64,000 bases of DNA from Aquilaria yunnanensis. Taxonomy: Eukaryota > Streptophyta > Magnoliopsida > Malvales > Thymelaeaceae. Shown here in pieces: positions 48,440-62,244 of this stretch (position 1 is the first letter of the stretch; every line of letters starts with the position of its first letter). The notes beneath the pieces were generated by a model that did not search any database, had not been told where the DNA came from, and saw nothing but the letters and a program-made list of their open reading frames with translations. The DNA is taken from contig CM077594.1 of NCBI GenBank assembly GCA_039654915.1, positions 94,192,893 through 94,256,892 of the forward strand. Reading direction: 5' to 3'. A program made the position numbers and the translations under genes.

Positions 48440-49060
48440 CGCCGAGGTGTAAATTATATCTCACTTTGCTTCTTCCATTTTAGAAATATACATATTATCT
48501 TATGTCTTACACTTTACATGCTTTAAAAAGTTATTTTACATTTACGAAAATAAAAAATTAATAATTTAAAATATTCATTAATTGTAAAAATGCACTTCCT
48601 CTATCATAAAAAGCATAACAGATATTCCTTTTTAAACTGTTCCAAAAAAGATGGGCTGTTTCCCTTTCTAAAAAGTTTTTAATATTTATTTTACCTTATT
48701 ACTCTTATTTAAACTTTCTCAGTATAAAAAACAAAAACTACACAAAACCCAATTTCTTTTTAATTATCATTTAAACTATCACTACACAAAACCCAAAGTA
48801 AATTTTTTTTTCTTATTTTAGCTTCAAGTGTAAAAAGTTAATGAATAACATAAATTATACATATTTAACCTCTATGTCCAAAGACAAACATCATTTTTTT
48901 TTTTATGGAAGGAGCAGTAATCAAGCTAAAATTATTGAGAGATGACTACTGAAGAGTTTAAATTAAAATTTCAGAACTTGCTATTAGATAGTGTGAAAAA
49001 AGGCAGGGACAAAAGGTAATATCACCTAATTCTCTGGACGTAGATTATAATTAACCCTTT
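48440..49060. mobile_element. MITE family M, copy 2, split by a nested MITE
   Basis: The left part (TAAATTATATCTCACTTTGC, then TAGAAATATACATATTATC) and the right part (ATTTCAGAACTTGCTATTAG, then GATTATAATTAACCC) match the ends and interior of the copy at 21.1 kb. The middle (about 48592-48926) does not belong to the family. Confidence 0.6.
48592..48926. mobile_element. Stowaway-like MITE nested in MITE family M
   Basis: The left end CTTCCTCTATCATAAAAAGC and the reverse complement of the right end CTCCTTCCATAAAAAAAAAA are related inverted ends. It lies within the conserved interior of the surrounding MITE, as comparison with the copies at 21.1 and 53.7 kb shows. Confidence 0.55.
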
Positions 49061-49374
49061 TAGGGATGGTTTTCTGCATTTAAAATCTGTTATTCAAGCA
49101 TACTTTTATTGAAAAGGAACTCAGATTGATTTTTTTAAGCATTTTATAATCGTATAATGAAAGCTGCAAATAAATAGTCCTATGTAAAAACAGATAGGAA
49201 AATGTTAGCAGTTGATTATTTTTAATATCCAGTTAAATTAGCTCTAATTAACTTTTCAAACAAAAAAAAAACAAAGAAAAAGAAAAAACTGGTATATACC
49301 CTTCAATTTCGTGGAAGCAGCTCTCTGCTTTTCTCAAGATGCTTTTTGCCTTGGACTTTTCCACCACCATCGCA

Positions 49375-49382
49375 TATAAATA
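49375..49382 (+). promoter_or_regulatory. TATA box of the MYB gene
   Basis: TATAAATA lies 188 bp before the MYB start codon. A start of transcription near 49410 would give a 5' untranslated region of about 150 bp. The CCACCACC motif just upstream is noted without assigning a function. Confidence 0.55.
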
Positions 49383-49562
49383 GCTTTAGTTTACGATCAC
49401 GCCCGGCAGGCCAGCACAAGTCCGTTGAACCCGTGAGACGACTGAGCCTGCTTGGCTATTTTCATTACCAAGAGAAATATTACACATAAGAGCTCACAAC
49501 TCCTTAATCCAGTAGTAGTGGTAGTTCAATATTTTGAATTCAACAATATCCAAGAAATTAAG

Positions 49563-50648
49563 ATGGTGAGAGCTCCTTGCTGTGAGAAGATGGGGTTGAA
49601 GAAGGGGCCTTGGACCCCCGAAGAAGATCAAATCTTGATATCTTACATTCAAAAACACGGCCACGCAAATTGGCGGGCACTGCCAAAACAAGCTGGTGCG
49701 TATAAACATATATATATATATATATATATATATTTGTGTATACAAATTTTCCTATTAATTTAAGCTTTTGGGTCGTCTTAAGTTTGTGTTATTTACTGAT
49801 CTAGGTCTACTAAGATGTGGGAAGAGTTGCAGACTTAGATGGATCAACTACCTGAGACCCGATATAAAGAGAGGAAACTTCACATACGAAGAAGAAGAAA
49901 CTATCATCAAGCTGCACGAAATGTTGGGGAACAGGTACTTATCCATATACTATACATCTTTCGTAGTTATATGGTGGCAATACTGTCGAAAGACGAGGGA
50001 TGATTTTCTGATAAAAAAAAGCTTGCTTTTTCGATACCCAGGTGGTCGGCAATTGCAGCGAAACTGCCTGGAAGGACGGATAACGAGATTAAAAATGTGT
50101 GGCACACCCATTTGAAGAAAAGACTGAATGAAGGAAACCAGGGGAATCAGAACAAAAGACAGAAGAGCGATTGTTCTTTTACGAACCAGTTAAATCTAAA
50201 CGCCAGACAGAGCAGTGGCTCCACTATGGTCCAGTACTGTGAGGCCGGCATTAAAGGACAAACAGATCAAGACTCAAATAGTCGCACTAATTGTGCTCCG
50301 GATTTGAAGTCTGTTCAAGGTCCAGAATTTGTGACGTCCCCCCAGAGATCGTGCAGCGATGTATCGTCCATCACCGAAGCCACCACAGTTTCGTCGGAGG
50401 AATTCACCGGCCACCTGAAGATGGAATCGACGGAATATTTCCCGGAAATCTGCGAGAGTTTCTGGTCGGACGCCTGGTCGTCGGCCGACAACTCTCTTGC
50501 TCTGCCGTCAAGCTTTGAATATGGACCAGAAGTTGGGTCTAATTCCATTGGTTTTGGTCTCGTCGAGAATGTGAAGGACGAAATGGACTTCTGGTACGAT
50601 CTGTTCATCAGAACTGAGGGCCAAGATTTGGACTTGGGAAAATTTTAA
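49563..50648 (+). CDS. R2R3-MYB transcription factor, subgroup 2 (MYB13/14/15-like), complete
   Basis: Exons are 49563-49695, 49805-49934 and 50042-50648, giving 870 bp and 289 residues. The 133- and 130-bp first exons are the standard plant R2R3-MYB pattern. The start [20 protein letters not shown] is canonical. R2 ends in [18 protein letters not shown], and R3 ([40 protein letters not shown]) has the usual Phe in place of the first Trp. The C-terminal region is Ser/acid-rich with SFWSD near residue 227 and [15 protein letters not shown] near the end, which I associate with subgroup 2 (AtMYB13, 14 and 15; in grapevine MYB14/15 activate stilbene synthase genes). Expected role: nuclear, stress-responsive activator. 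No internal defect is seen. Intron 1 contains a (TA)n tract. The target genes cannot be inferred from the sequence. Confidence 0.93.
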
Positions 50649-51869
50649 GGTTTCATGAGCTGGAGGATGCTGATGTATTTCAGTGCTTGCAGCTTCCTGA
50701 TTTTGACTGTTAAAATGGAGGTTAGGGCGGCATTAGACAGCGATGGGTTTATGTGTCATTAAGTTCACGAGTTGGAATATTCAACTGACCAAGAAACCAA
50801 AACAAGACTTTAACAGCAGTTCTGTATAGACTTTAGGTTCAAATTGAAGTCCGAGTTTGATGCACAATCATTCTTGCGTCCTCAAATTTGATGTTAATTG
50901 CATTTCTTTTTCCAAGAGCCAACTGCCCCAACCTGTGTTCTATAATTGGCAATCTCCAAGACCCCTATGATTTCAGTTCTTATATTGACGGATTTAGGTT
51001 TCTTTGGATCAAATTGCTCTTCAGCAAAGCTGGAGACATTTTTTTTTTTTTTGTATAAAAGAAGTATATATGAACTCTAGTTAATTAAGAAAACATAAAG
51101 ATCACCATACACCAAGTAGTATTATCAAGGTACAGGCAACTTCACTGATCACTATAGAAAGCAATAAACAAATTTTGTTGCTTGTTTGAGATCAATTTGT
51201 TCCTTATTTATAGCTATTTTATCCCAATTAACTTTTTGTTTTAACTATTACCTGAAACTAATGGAATTAAAACAAAGATCTAGGTGTAACTTATTGAGAT
51301 AGAGAAACCAATTCATCCGATTAAAGTGGTCGAGTACTAATAATTAAACAGGATATGTTTCTGAGTAATTTATTGCATGCATGGTTTCAGTGTTGTGGAG
51401 CTAGCACAAGCTTAGCAGCCTGCTGTCCGGCTCCTTTCTTTTCTGTGTTGGAAATTTTAGGCCTGAGGTGAAGGTCCTACGACCATGGGCACTAGACTTG
51501 GGGTCATGGCCAGACCTTTTATTCATCAAGGTCGCGTAAAGCAGAAGCAGCAGGCAACTTGGACTTCGGATGAACTCTTGTATAGCCGGTTAGAGTTGAC
51601 CCAAGATGCCGTGGGAAGCCAAACAACAGAGAAAGAAAGGAAAGCAGTTCATGAAATGGCTGCGCCCATGCTGGTGGGTCTGGCCTTCACCTGAAAGCTA
51701 CAATGGCAATTTGGTGATCTTTCACCAAAATTATTGTGGATGATTGGACAGCGAGGGAAAAGAAAATGGCGCACTTGGTTCGATTCTGCCATATCACACC
51801 CTATAAATTATAAATTGTAGACATACTATGTAGTATACAATGTCACATATACCATCATCAATTTCACAT

Positions 51870-51901
<32 letters not shown>

Positions 51902-53131
51902 GCACTAGTAATTGTATACGTGTGTTACACGTGAATTAAAATAATAGTTGTTTTTGTTCAAATAACTATAATTCTAACTATCTTACTCAATATAAATATA
52001 AGTAATAATGATTTTACTTTTTTAGTTTAAACACATTTCTTATTAGTTTCATTTTTCTTTTTTTTTTTTTACATAATTTTTTATAAAATATTTTGTCATA
52101 ACTATCCTTATTTTGCGTGGTGCATGGTAACATATTACTCATTGCATTTGGTTTCTATTGATTATAAATAATAATAATAATAATAATGCAGAATATGCTA
52201 CAGGAAATACTAGTTGCAAAAAAATGATATAATTTTTTTATTTGTGAAGTTAGAGTATTTATAAAAATTTCTTTATCGTACATTTAATATATTATCAGAA
52301 ATGTCATAATTTCTATTATCAATGTAAAATTTAAGATTAATAATATGCAATCCATTAAGAAAATATCTTAATTTAATGTTAATGATATTATGTATTTAGA
52401 AATTTTATCAGAAGTTAAGTTAGTAAATTTCATCTTAATTTTTATATTTTGGACTCAAAAAGCTAACGATTAAACTAAAGATCTTATATTACTTGGCTCA
52501 AACAATTAAATGGATTTACTATTAATGTATTAGTATAAATTTGACTTTTTAAAGAGACATAAGCTATGTTTTTAATAAATACTTTATTGTTTTGTTAAAA
52601 TAGGAAAAAAAAAACAAAGGCATATGCTAAGTCTATTGGTGGGACATTTAATAACAAACTTAAGCAAATATAAATTTCTTTTAATAAGTATGACACAAAT
52701 ATGAGCTATGATGTCAAAGTATAGACTTGATAAGTAAGTATTGAGTTTTTCTAAAGATATGTAACTATAAGTAACTATGGATTACTAAAAAGGTTTAATT
52801 ACCTGCTTTTGAAATTTATAAAAAATGCACTCACCTCATTGTTTCAAATCTACACGTACCCTCTATTTTAGAGTTGAGTTAATGTGATTATTCTAAAGAT
52901 CGAGCTCAAGCCTTATACAACCTTTTTTGTCTTTTTGGTTAATTAATGCTTACTCATTGATTTAGAAATTATGCTTACATGACTGATGTTTAAAAACCTA
53001 GTTTAACCCATTGTTCTTATAATATAATTGGTCAATCATAGGAAACTAAACTCCTTAAAATAGAATGAATTGCTGCTACATAAAAGGAAAACAAATAACT
53101 TATAATTTAAGTTTGAGTCACTTATAACTTA
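50649..53131. other. Downstream of MYB: 3' region, microsatellites, no further gene
   Basis: The MYB 3' untranslated region starts here; a candidate AATAAA lies at 51163-51168. The open frame at 51485-51694 (MGTRLGVMARPFIHQGRVK and so on) is less AT-rich but has no recognisable domain; it could be a fragment of something. (CA)n then (TA)n repeats lie at about 51870-51900 and (AAT)n at about 52162-52187. Confidence 0.45.
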
Positions 53132-53187
53132 TAAAATTTTGTAACAAACATGTCTTTGATCAAAGACATGTTTGTTACAAAATTTTA
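53132..53187. repeat. Perfect 56-bp palindrome without spacer
   Basis: The left arm, from TAAAATTTTGTAACAAACAT to GTCTTTGA, is followed immediately by its exact reverse complement. Arm length is 28 bp and the centre is GATC. It lies in AT-rich intergenic DNA. Confidence 0.95.
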
Positions 53188-53689
53188 AATTTAGTGGCAT
53201 TTTTCAGTTTTTTTTTTCCATAAAAAAGACTTACAGCAAACATAGAAAATAATCATGGATTTATTTTTTCTATTTTTTCTCCTTTGATCCAAAATATATA
53301 TAGTACATGTTGGGATTTTTTTGTTTTACTACAACTTATTATATGTCATCCTCAAAATCCTCCAACTTTTTCTTTTGGCATATAATCCCCTACACGGTCA
53401 AAACCTATAGTCTGGATTTAGAAATGCTTAATTTGACTATAACTTTTTGAATATACAAACCTCCATACTTCTCTCTTTAATATACTTAATCTTAGATAAA
53501 ATAAAAACATACAATTATAATATAAAATTATTAACTTCATTTTTTAACAACTCCAAAACTACTTCTAAGGCATGAGTCTCTATCATGAAAGATAATATTT
53601 AAACAAAAATTTATTCTATTTTTTTAAATAGCTTGTAAAATTTTATTGGTTATAAACAAATAAAAAATGAGAACAATATTTTAATAAGG

Positions 53690-54120
53690 AAACTTACAAT
53701 TACCTCCCTGAGGTATGCCCTAACTTATAGTTTGCCCTCTCTACTTTTAAAAACCTATCCCTTTTGCCTCTTATGTTTTTTATATTGTCTAATAACAATT
53801 TCTAAAACTGTATTTAAACTATACAATAGTGATCTTCTAGTAATTTCAATTTCTCTAATATTATTTTATAGTTAATAGAGATTTTAAATTATCAGTTTTT
53901 CTTTTCTGTAAATATATTTTTCTCCTTGTAAATACATATCAGTATTTTGTAAATGTCAATTAGCTGAAAAAAAATATAAAAAATCTTGAAATTACTAAAA
54001 AATTATTATTAGATAGTTTAAGTTAGGGTTTTAGAAATTGTTGTAGGACACTATAAAAAAGCAAATAAGGGGTAAAGTGTAAGTTAGACCAAACCACAGG
54101 GGGTTTTTATAATTCTTCCT
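53690..54120. mobile_element. MITE family M, copy 3
   Basis: The start (TTACAATTACCTCCCTGAGG) and end (CACAGGGGGTTTTTATAATT) are inverted relative to each other. The interior AATTATTATTAGATAGTTTA followed by TTTTAGAAATTGTTGTAGGA matches the conserved central segment of the copies at 21.1 and 48.4 kb. Confidence 0.6.
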
Positions 54121-55925
54121 ATTTTAATATTATTTAGTATAGAAAAAGAGTTATTTGCTAAGAATAAAAATTTGTGTTACAATATTAAATGGGATGACCA
54201 TGTGCAAAAAACAATTCTTATAATTTTTTCACTATTTTAAAACATTGAAAAATGTAAAAAAAAAACTGTTGCTAAAGGTCCCCTTATTATAATATAAGAA
54301 ACTAATCTAATAGCTAAGAAATTTTTTTCTTAAAATTTTTCTCAATGACCTTTGTTACAATGATAATTTTTTTATTTTTTATATATTAGATGTACTTGAG
54401 TCATACTTGAAATATATTATTGGTATAAGGTGGACCAGATATGTAAGCTTTTATATAATATATATTCATCCAAGTTGGAAAAAAAAAGTTAATTGACAAA
54501 AAATTTATATTCAAAGACATTTTTTTATAGTATACCAAACTTAGGCCGTATTTGTTAAGTTGAAATCTTAAGTTTTATAAAATATTTATTGTACTTGAGA
54601 TAATTATTTGATAGTAATATAGAACCAGGTTAGCATGCTTGATACAAAAAAGGAAGAACTTTGTTGACAATCTAGGAGTTTTAGCTAGTAAAGATAAGAT
54701 TAACGTAAAAAAATCAATTATATATATATGTATAATTGATTTTTTAATGTATGTATGTATGTATAACATCAAACATATTTTTTTACACATTTTTTATATA
54801 TGTATTCTAATTATTTTTAACATTGTTTCTTTAATATAAATAAATTACTAGTATATATGAAAGACAATATTCTTCGTACAAAATTACAATTTTGTTTTCA
54901 AATAAAAACCTGAAAACCCACGAAAACTGGAATACCATGTATCACAGAGCCATAATATACAGTGTTCAGCAGTTTGGCGCAAAATTTGAGACTATGCTTC
55001 AAACTAGACAAATTCAGAAGAGATGCGTGTGGCTGATGAAATAGATAGGGTGTTGTAGAAACAGAACAAAGGAGATGGGTGTTGGCTGCTGCTTGCAGTA
55101 CAGTATTGCTGCAGGTTAGTTTTTGCTTTACATCGTCTGAGATTTTAAAAGGTGTTCAAAACAGTATTCGTATATCTAGTAATTGCTGCCCAAAAATTCA
55201 ACATAAATTGGAGCATCATACTCCAAGAGTCTTTAGAAGCATTTTCAGAAACACCTGCTGTAAAAAAACAATTGATTTTTATTAAATTTCCATTTCCTAA
55301 GCCGTGAGCCAAAAATTGTATATACAAAACGAAAAAACAAATTACTTTCTAGAAAAATTTATTATAGTAATTGCAAAAGTAGATGGTATATCAATTTTCA
55401 AATAATATTAGTTCTAAAAGAAAAGCAATGGGAAGTCGAGGAAATCCTGATGATCATGAAATATTTCTACCTACGTGATCCCAAATATGCTGTGGATTTA
55501 CATGCTTGTTAAATTTATTCCTGATTTTTGCCACCTTAAATCGAAAGGGTCGTCATGCTTGTGCAACAATCTCTGTGGCCGCTTCCTCTACCATTTCTTT
55601 TTTCATGGATTTTATTTAACACTCAAAAGCAACTGGCCAAAGTTCTGATTACCCAAAAATATAAAAACCACACCTGACCTTCTCGCGATGAACTGTTCCC
55701 CATGATTTTTTGTTTTTCGCTGGTGCCCTTCCTTTCTCTGCTTTCAGTTCAACGGCACAACTGTTGGGTTACGAGACTGACACAGATCATGCAAGCATAT
55801 TCCAGTTAAATGGAGAATCGAACTCAGATTCAGATATCCCAAAAACACAAAATCCTCGTCTTAAAGGGCCAGCGAAAAGGCCTTTAGTCACACAGCGGTT
55901 TCTCCACCGATAAAAATTCATCAAG
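54121..55925. other. Intergenic DNA between MYB and MDH, no gene supported
   Basis: AT-rich. A short imperfect palindrome lies at about 54709-54748 (AAAAATCAATTATATATATA arm). Open frames at 55079-55285 and 55710-55913 are somewhat less AT-rich but have no domain; the second could be part of an unrecognised transcript. Confidence 0.4.
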
Positions 55926-55938
55926 GTCTAACAATGGA

Positions 55939-55944
55939 TTTATT
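55939..55944 (-). terminator. Polyadenylation signal of the malate dehydrogenase gene
   Basis: AATAAA on the minus strand, 82 bases after the MDH stop codon, is at a normal distance for a plant near-upstream element. Confidence 0.55.
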
Positions 55945-56026
55945 CAAAAACACTGCTTTCCAACGGAACAAGAGCGGGAACGCTCAAGTCCACAATAGAG
56001 TGCATTGGGATGCAGAAGAAAAGCGT

Positions 56027-58307
<2,281 letters not shown>

Positions 58308-59215
58308 TGATGTAGATCCGAGAACAGATCGGAAGCAGATTGGGTAAACCTGAGCTGAGGATGAGCTCTGGCACTTCGACCGATGCAAGCTTGATCCAGG
58401 GAGAAATGAATACGCAGTTATTTATTGGCCACAAAATTCGGTTCTCAGTGCCAGGTAAGGGAAACCAACTGCGGATAGGAAGGGCGAAAACGGCGGCGTG
58501 TCAAAGCTGATCCGATGCTTTGCCAGAGACGTTTTATAATAGGCCATTAAAACATCCCAAATATTCAAATAAGCCGTAGAAATTTTCATCCTTCTCATCT
58601 ACTCCCTCCATGTTTGTGCGTGTAAATGGGCTGAACTTTTCTCGAGCAACTTTGAGCTTTCTCAAGTCGAACCTTGCTGAGTTTGACCTCAAGCACGAGC
58701 TAGAAATTAATGTTGATATGTTACCAAGCTCTCGTGTTGAGCTTGAGCACAATTTTGGAGCTTGTTGAGCTTGAGCTCGAGTCAAGCCCAAACGTGTCAA
58801 GTCAAAGCTCAATCTCTTTTTGCCCGTGCCATTTTATACCTCTACCCTGTCTCGAGTTAGTTAAAATATTTGAGTTTGGTGCAGAGATTCAAAAAGAGAA
58901 AAAAATTTGTATATTATTTTCATTTTTTCCTTCCACCTTTCACACTTAAAACAAGAAAAGATGGTAAATTTTAATGTTGAAATGATTGTATTAAGGATAA
59001 TACAGTAAAATAATTTACTAAAAATTAAAAGATATAAAGATTTGGTATGACTCAAAATAAAATATATTACAAATAATCTGGATTGGAAGAGTCTTATCTA
59101 ATCATCGGAATTTTTGATAGTTACTATCATACATATAAAACTTTTACCTAAGAAACATATAACGATTGATGCGTTGGTAGCAACCCTTACTAGCCATCCA
59201 CACCTAATGATTAAT
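58308..59215. other. MDH 5' region and repeat-derived DNA
   Basis: The first 150-200 bp upstream of the MDH start should be its 5' untranslated region and promoter; no clear TATA box was found. At about 58640-58800 the word GAGCTTGAGC and relatives (TTGAGCTTGAGCTCGAGTCA) recur, as in the ends of some plant hAT-like elements, but no element boundaries were resolved. Confidence 0.4.
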
Positions 59216-60024
59216 GCATTGGTTGCATCTTTCTTATGTGAAAATTTTGATTTTGAGAAATTAAATAAAAATTTGGCAAGAAATTATCTGAAATAAAGAT
59301 GATCCAACTAATTCATTTTAACTTAAAAATCAAATTAATCTTAAATAATATTTTTATTTTTACATTTTTTTCCTAAGAACAATTAAAAAAGAAAAATTTA
59401 CAAAAGTTTAGTAGTATTGTAAAAAAATATTACTTTAAATGGATCAATGCAACTATATAATATTTTCTTTCAAATAAAATTGGTCTCTAGTTAAAAAATG
59501 TAAAAATAAAAATAAATCATTTTAAATTTAATTAACTTCAGTTAAAGTAAATTAGGTGTTAGTATTACAATTGCATCACCCATTCTTATAGTATTTGCCT
59601 TTCAAGCATTATAGGTGATTGCATTGGTTGCATCTTTCTTATGTGAAAATTTTGATTTTGAGAAATTAAATAAAAATTTGGCAAGAAATTATCTGAAATA
59701 AAGATGATCCAACTAATTCATTTTAACTTAAAAATCAAATTAATCTTAAATAATATTTTTATTTTTACATTTTTTTTCCTAAGAACAATTAAAAAAGAAA
59801 AATTTACAAAAGTTTAGTAGTATTGTAAAAAATATTACTTTAAATGGATCAATGCAACTATATAATATTTTCTTTCAAATAAAATTGGTCTCTAGTTAAA
59901 AAATGTAAAAATAAAAATAAATCATTTTAAATTTAATTAACTTCAGTTAAAGTAAATTAGGTGTTAGTATTACAATTGCATCACCCATTCTTATAGTATT
60001 TGCCTTTCAAGCATTATAGGTGAT
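59216..60024 (+). repeat. 405-bp tandem duplication, nearly identical copies, each holding a MITE
   Basis: Copy 1 is 59216-59620 and copy 2 is 59621-60024 or 60025. Both begin GCATTGGTTGCATCTTTCTT and end with GCATTATAGGTGAT. The only differences seen are one base in a T-run and one in an A-run, so the duplication is recent or homogenised. Each copy contains the AT-rich MITE family also found at 4.8 kb. Confidence 0.95.
59305..59553. mobile_element. AT-rich MITE, copy within duplication unit 1
   Basis: Left arm AACTAATTCATTTTAACTTA; reverse complement of the right arm ACCTAATTTACTTTAACTGA followed by AATTTAAAATGATTTATTTT. It is related to 4774-5104, and a second copy lies 405 bp downstream (about 59710-59958). 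Confidence 0.55.
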
Positions 60025-60879
60025 ACAAAAATGATTAAATGGGATGCCTAAGACTCTTAGAGGTATGGCCAAGACCCTCTGATATTTAAGTTAGTAACAG
60101 CTTGTCAAAAAGAAAATATAAGTTAAGACTATGGCTGGAGGTAGCTTAGCCCTCTTATTATAGGTCCAATATAGGATCTTCCTATGGTTCTCATTGAGAG
60201 AGAGCTCCTCTCACTTTGTAATCCTCTTCGTAATTCCAAAGAACTTATTCTGCCTTGGTCTTTGCTCCTAACAATCAACCTGTTAGGCAACAATCAAGTA
60301 GGCCTTTCATGCAAGGCCTATTTCATTACTTTTAGTGACTTGTACCATGTACTAGGCCAGAGCCCACTTAGATATCAATAAGACATCTTTGTGTGTTGCA
60401 CAGAATCTTGTTTCAAGTACCTTGGCTTATGAGGAAGGCTAAGAAGGCAATGGAAATTTGAATCTTGAACTTCATAATGCTCATTTAACAATTGCACAAG
60501 GCTCCTTTGAGTTTCACTGCTTACTATTTTGGATTAGTGAGAGTTGCAACCGATGCATTAACCATTAGACATTTATTTGGCAAAAGTTCAATTAAATGTT
60601 CAATTTCGTTGCTTAGGAATCAATTGGGCATGAATTTGAAGTTTCAGATGTGTTTGAGAAGAAACTTTAGTTTAGGGTTCAAATAAGAAAACTAACAGAA
60701 GTTTAGGGTCCAAAGAGAAATTCCTGCCTAGGCTCCAAATAGAAAGATCGTAAAAGTTTAGGGTCCAAATTGTTAGTTTTGGCTAAAATGTTCATCATGT
60801 CCATGTCGGTTTAAGTCGATGCCTATCTATATATTAATATATATATATATGCGGGTCTGGCTGGCCTTTTTGTTTATCT
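60025..60879. other. Intergenic DNA, no gene seen
   Basis: Open frames at 60184-60381 and 60492-60686 have no recognised domain; the first reads like a decayed retroelement but is not assignable. At about 60668-60770 the phrase GTTTAGGGTCCAAA or a close variant recurs three times. Confidence 0.4.
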
Positions 60880-60887
60880 CCTGTTGG

Positions 60888-62153
60888 TAGGGGTGTTCAT
60901 CCAACCCGTTCAACCCGCGAAACCGCACAGACTGAACCGAATCAAACCGTTGATTATGCGGGTTTATGCGGGTTATGGTGCGGTTTGGGTTCTAAAAACT
61001 AAAAATCGATGTATATGCAGTTTGGTTTGGGTTTTAATTTTAAAACCCTATAAAACCGAACCGAACCCGCACCTTTAATAACTTGGTAGAAACTTTAAGC
61101 TCATTAGCCCATCCCCTTTTCTAGTCTAAGCCTAAGTTCAACCTAGTTATATTAAGTCTGGTCCTCCCCTATTAAGTGTTGGCTATTGCCGCACGATCTG
61201 CCTAGCTACCCTTCCATAGTTCCATTCTCACATTCTCAGAATCTCAGCCTCCAGCTCCTTCATGCCTCTGCCACACGCCCTTGCCCTTCATCTACTTTGT
61301 CTTAGTCTCACGTCTACTTTTTCAGATTCTCACTCTTTCACTCTCAAGTCGTAACCTCTCTCAGCCTGACCTTTCTTTTCTTAATCTCGTGTGGAGGTGT
61401 CGGCGCTCGCAGTCGCATGTCGCAACCTCATATCTTTTGGGTTTCAGCCTCTCTTTTATTCCTTTTGTAACGGCTGCAAAGTGGAAGCTTTTCTCAAGGT
61501 TCGTCCTATTAAGTACCCATTTCATGAAAATAATCGATTTTGTTTGGATGTTTTGGGGTATTTGAATTAACTCTTCTGCAAACAACTTGGGGTTGCTCAA
61601 TTTATTTTGATTGATGTTGTTTGATCACTGTTTGCTTGATCTGTGTTTTTTACTGGTGCCGCTTGAACATTTTTGAGCTGATCAAATCTGAGTCTAGCAC
61701 AAGGATTTGGCAATGAGTCATGCCACTTGTCTATGCTCTTCCCATTTTCATGCTCATACCCCTTCTCAGCTGCAAGACGAAAACAAATAAGCGGAGAAAA
61801 GAATAGCCAATTAATCAAATGAAACAAATTGAACAGATTTGGGTAAAAGTAAACAAATTAGGCTATTTTGTGTTTGTAATGTTCTAAAGTATGGAATTGT
61901 TGATTTTTATAAAACTATTTAGTTTTTAGAATAACGTATTAACATTAAAACAAGTATTGTGAAATAGCTTAAATTATTTTACAAGATAGAAAAGATAAAC
62001 CGGTCAAACCGAACCGCACAATGCGGTTTGGTTTTCAATTAGAGTTTATGGTAAACGGTGCGGTTTGGTTTTATAATATGTAAACCGGTCACATATATGG
62101 TGTGGTTTGGGTTTAGGGTGAAACCGGTCGAAACCGCACCGCGAACACCCCTA
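60888..62153. mobile_element. Non-autonomous hAT-type element, 1.27 kb, just upstream of SLU7
   Basis: The ends TAGGGGTGTTC and GAACACCCCTA are a perfect 11-bp inverted repeat. The flanks CCTGTTGG (60880-60887) and CCTATTGG (62154-62161) are an 8-bp target duplication with one mismatch. Subterminal regions are full of AACCG, GCGGTTTGG and AACCCGC words on both sides, as in other plant hAT MITEs. The interior (about 61130-61820) is less AT-rich with short open frames on both strands (61281-61565, 61597-61827), possibly captured host DNA. There is no transposase. Its right end is 91 bp before the SLU7 start codon. Confidence 0.85.
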
Positions 62154-62244
62154 CCTATTGGTTCGTCTTGTTTCGCCTTTTGAAATCAAATCGTTGTTGT
62201 TGTAATATTATCTCCAAGGGCGATTGATTTTGGCGTAACGGATA

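Noticed and set aside
49452..49562. N-terminal extension of the MYB frame upstream of the ATG
   Set aside because: The frame is open upstream but begins at a TTG, and the family start MVRAPCC is at 49563.
50315..50608. 97-codon open frame antisense to MYB exon 3
   Set aside because: It is a shadow of the real coding exon with no features of its own.
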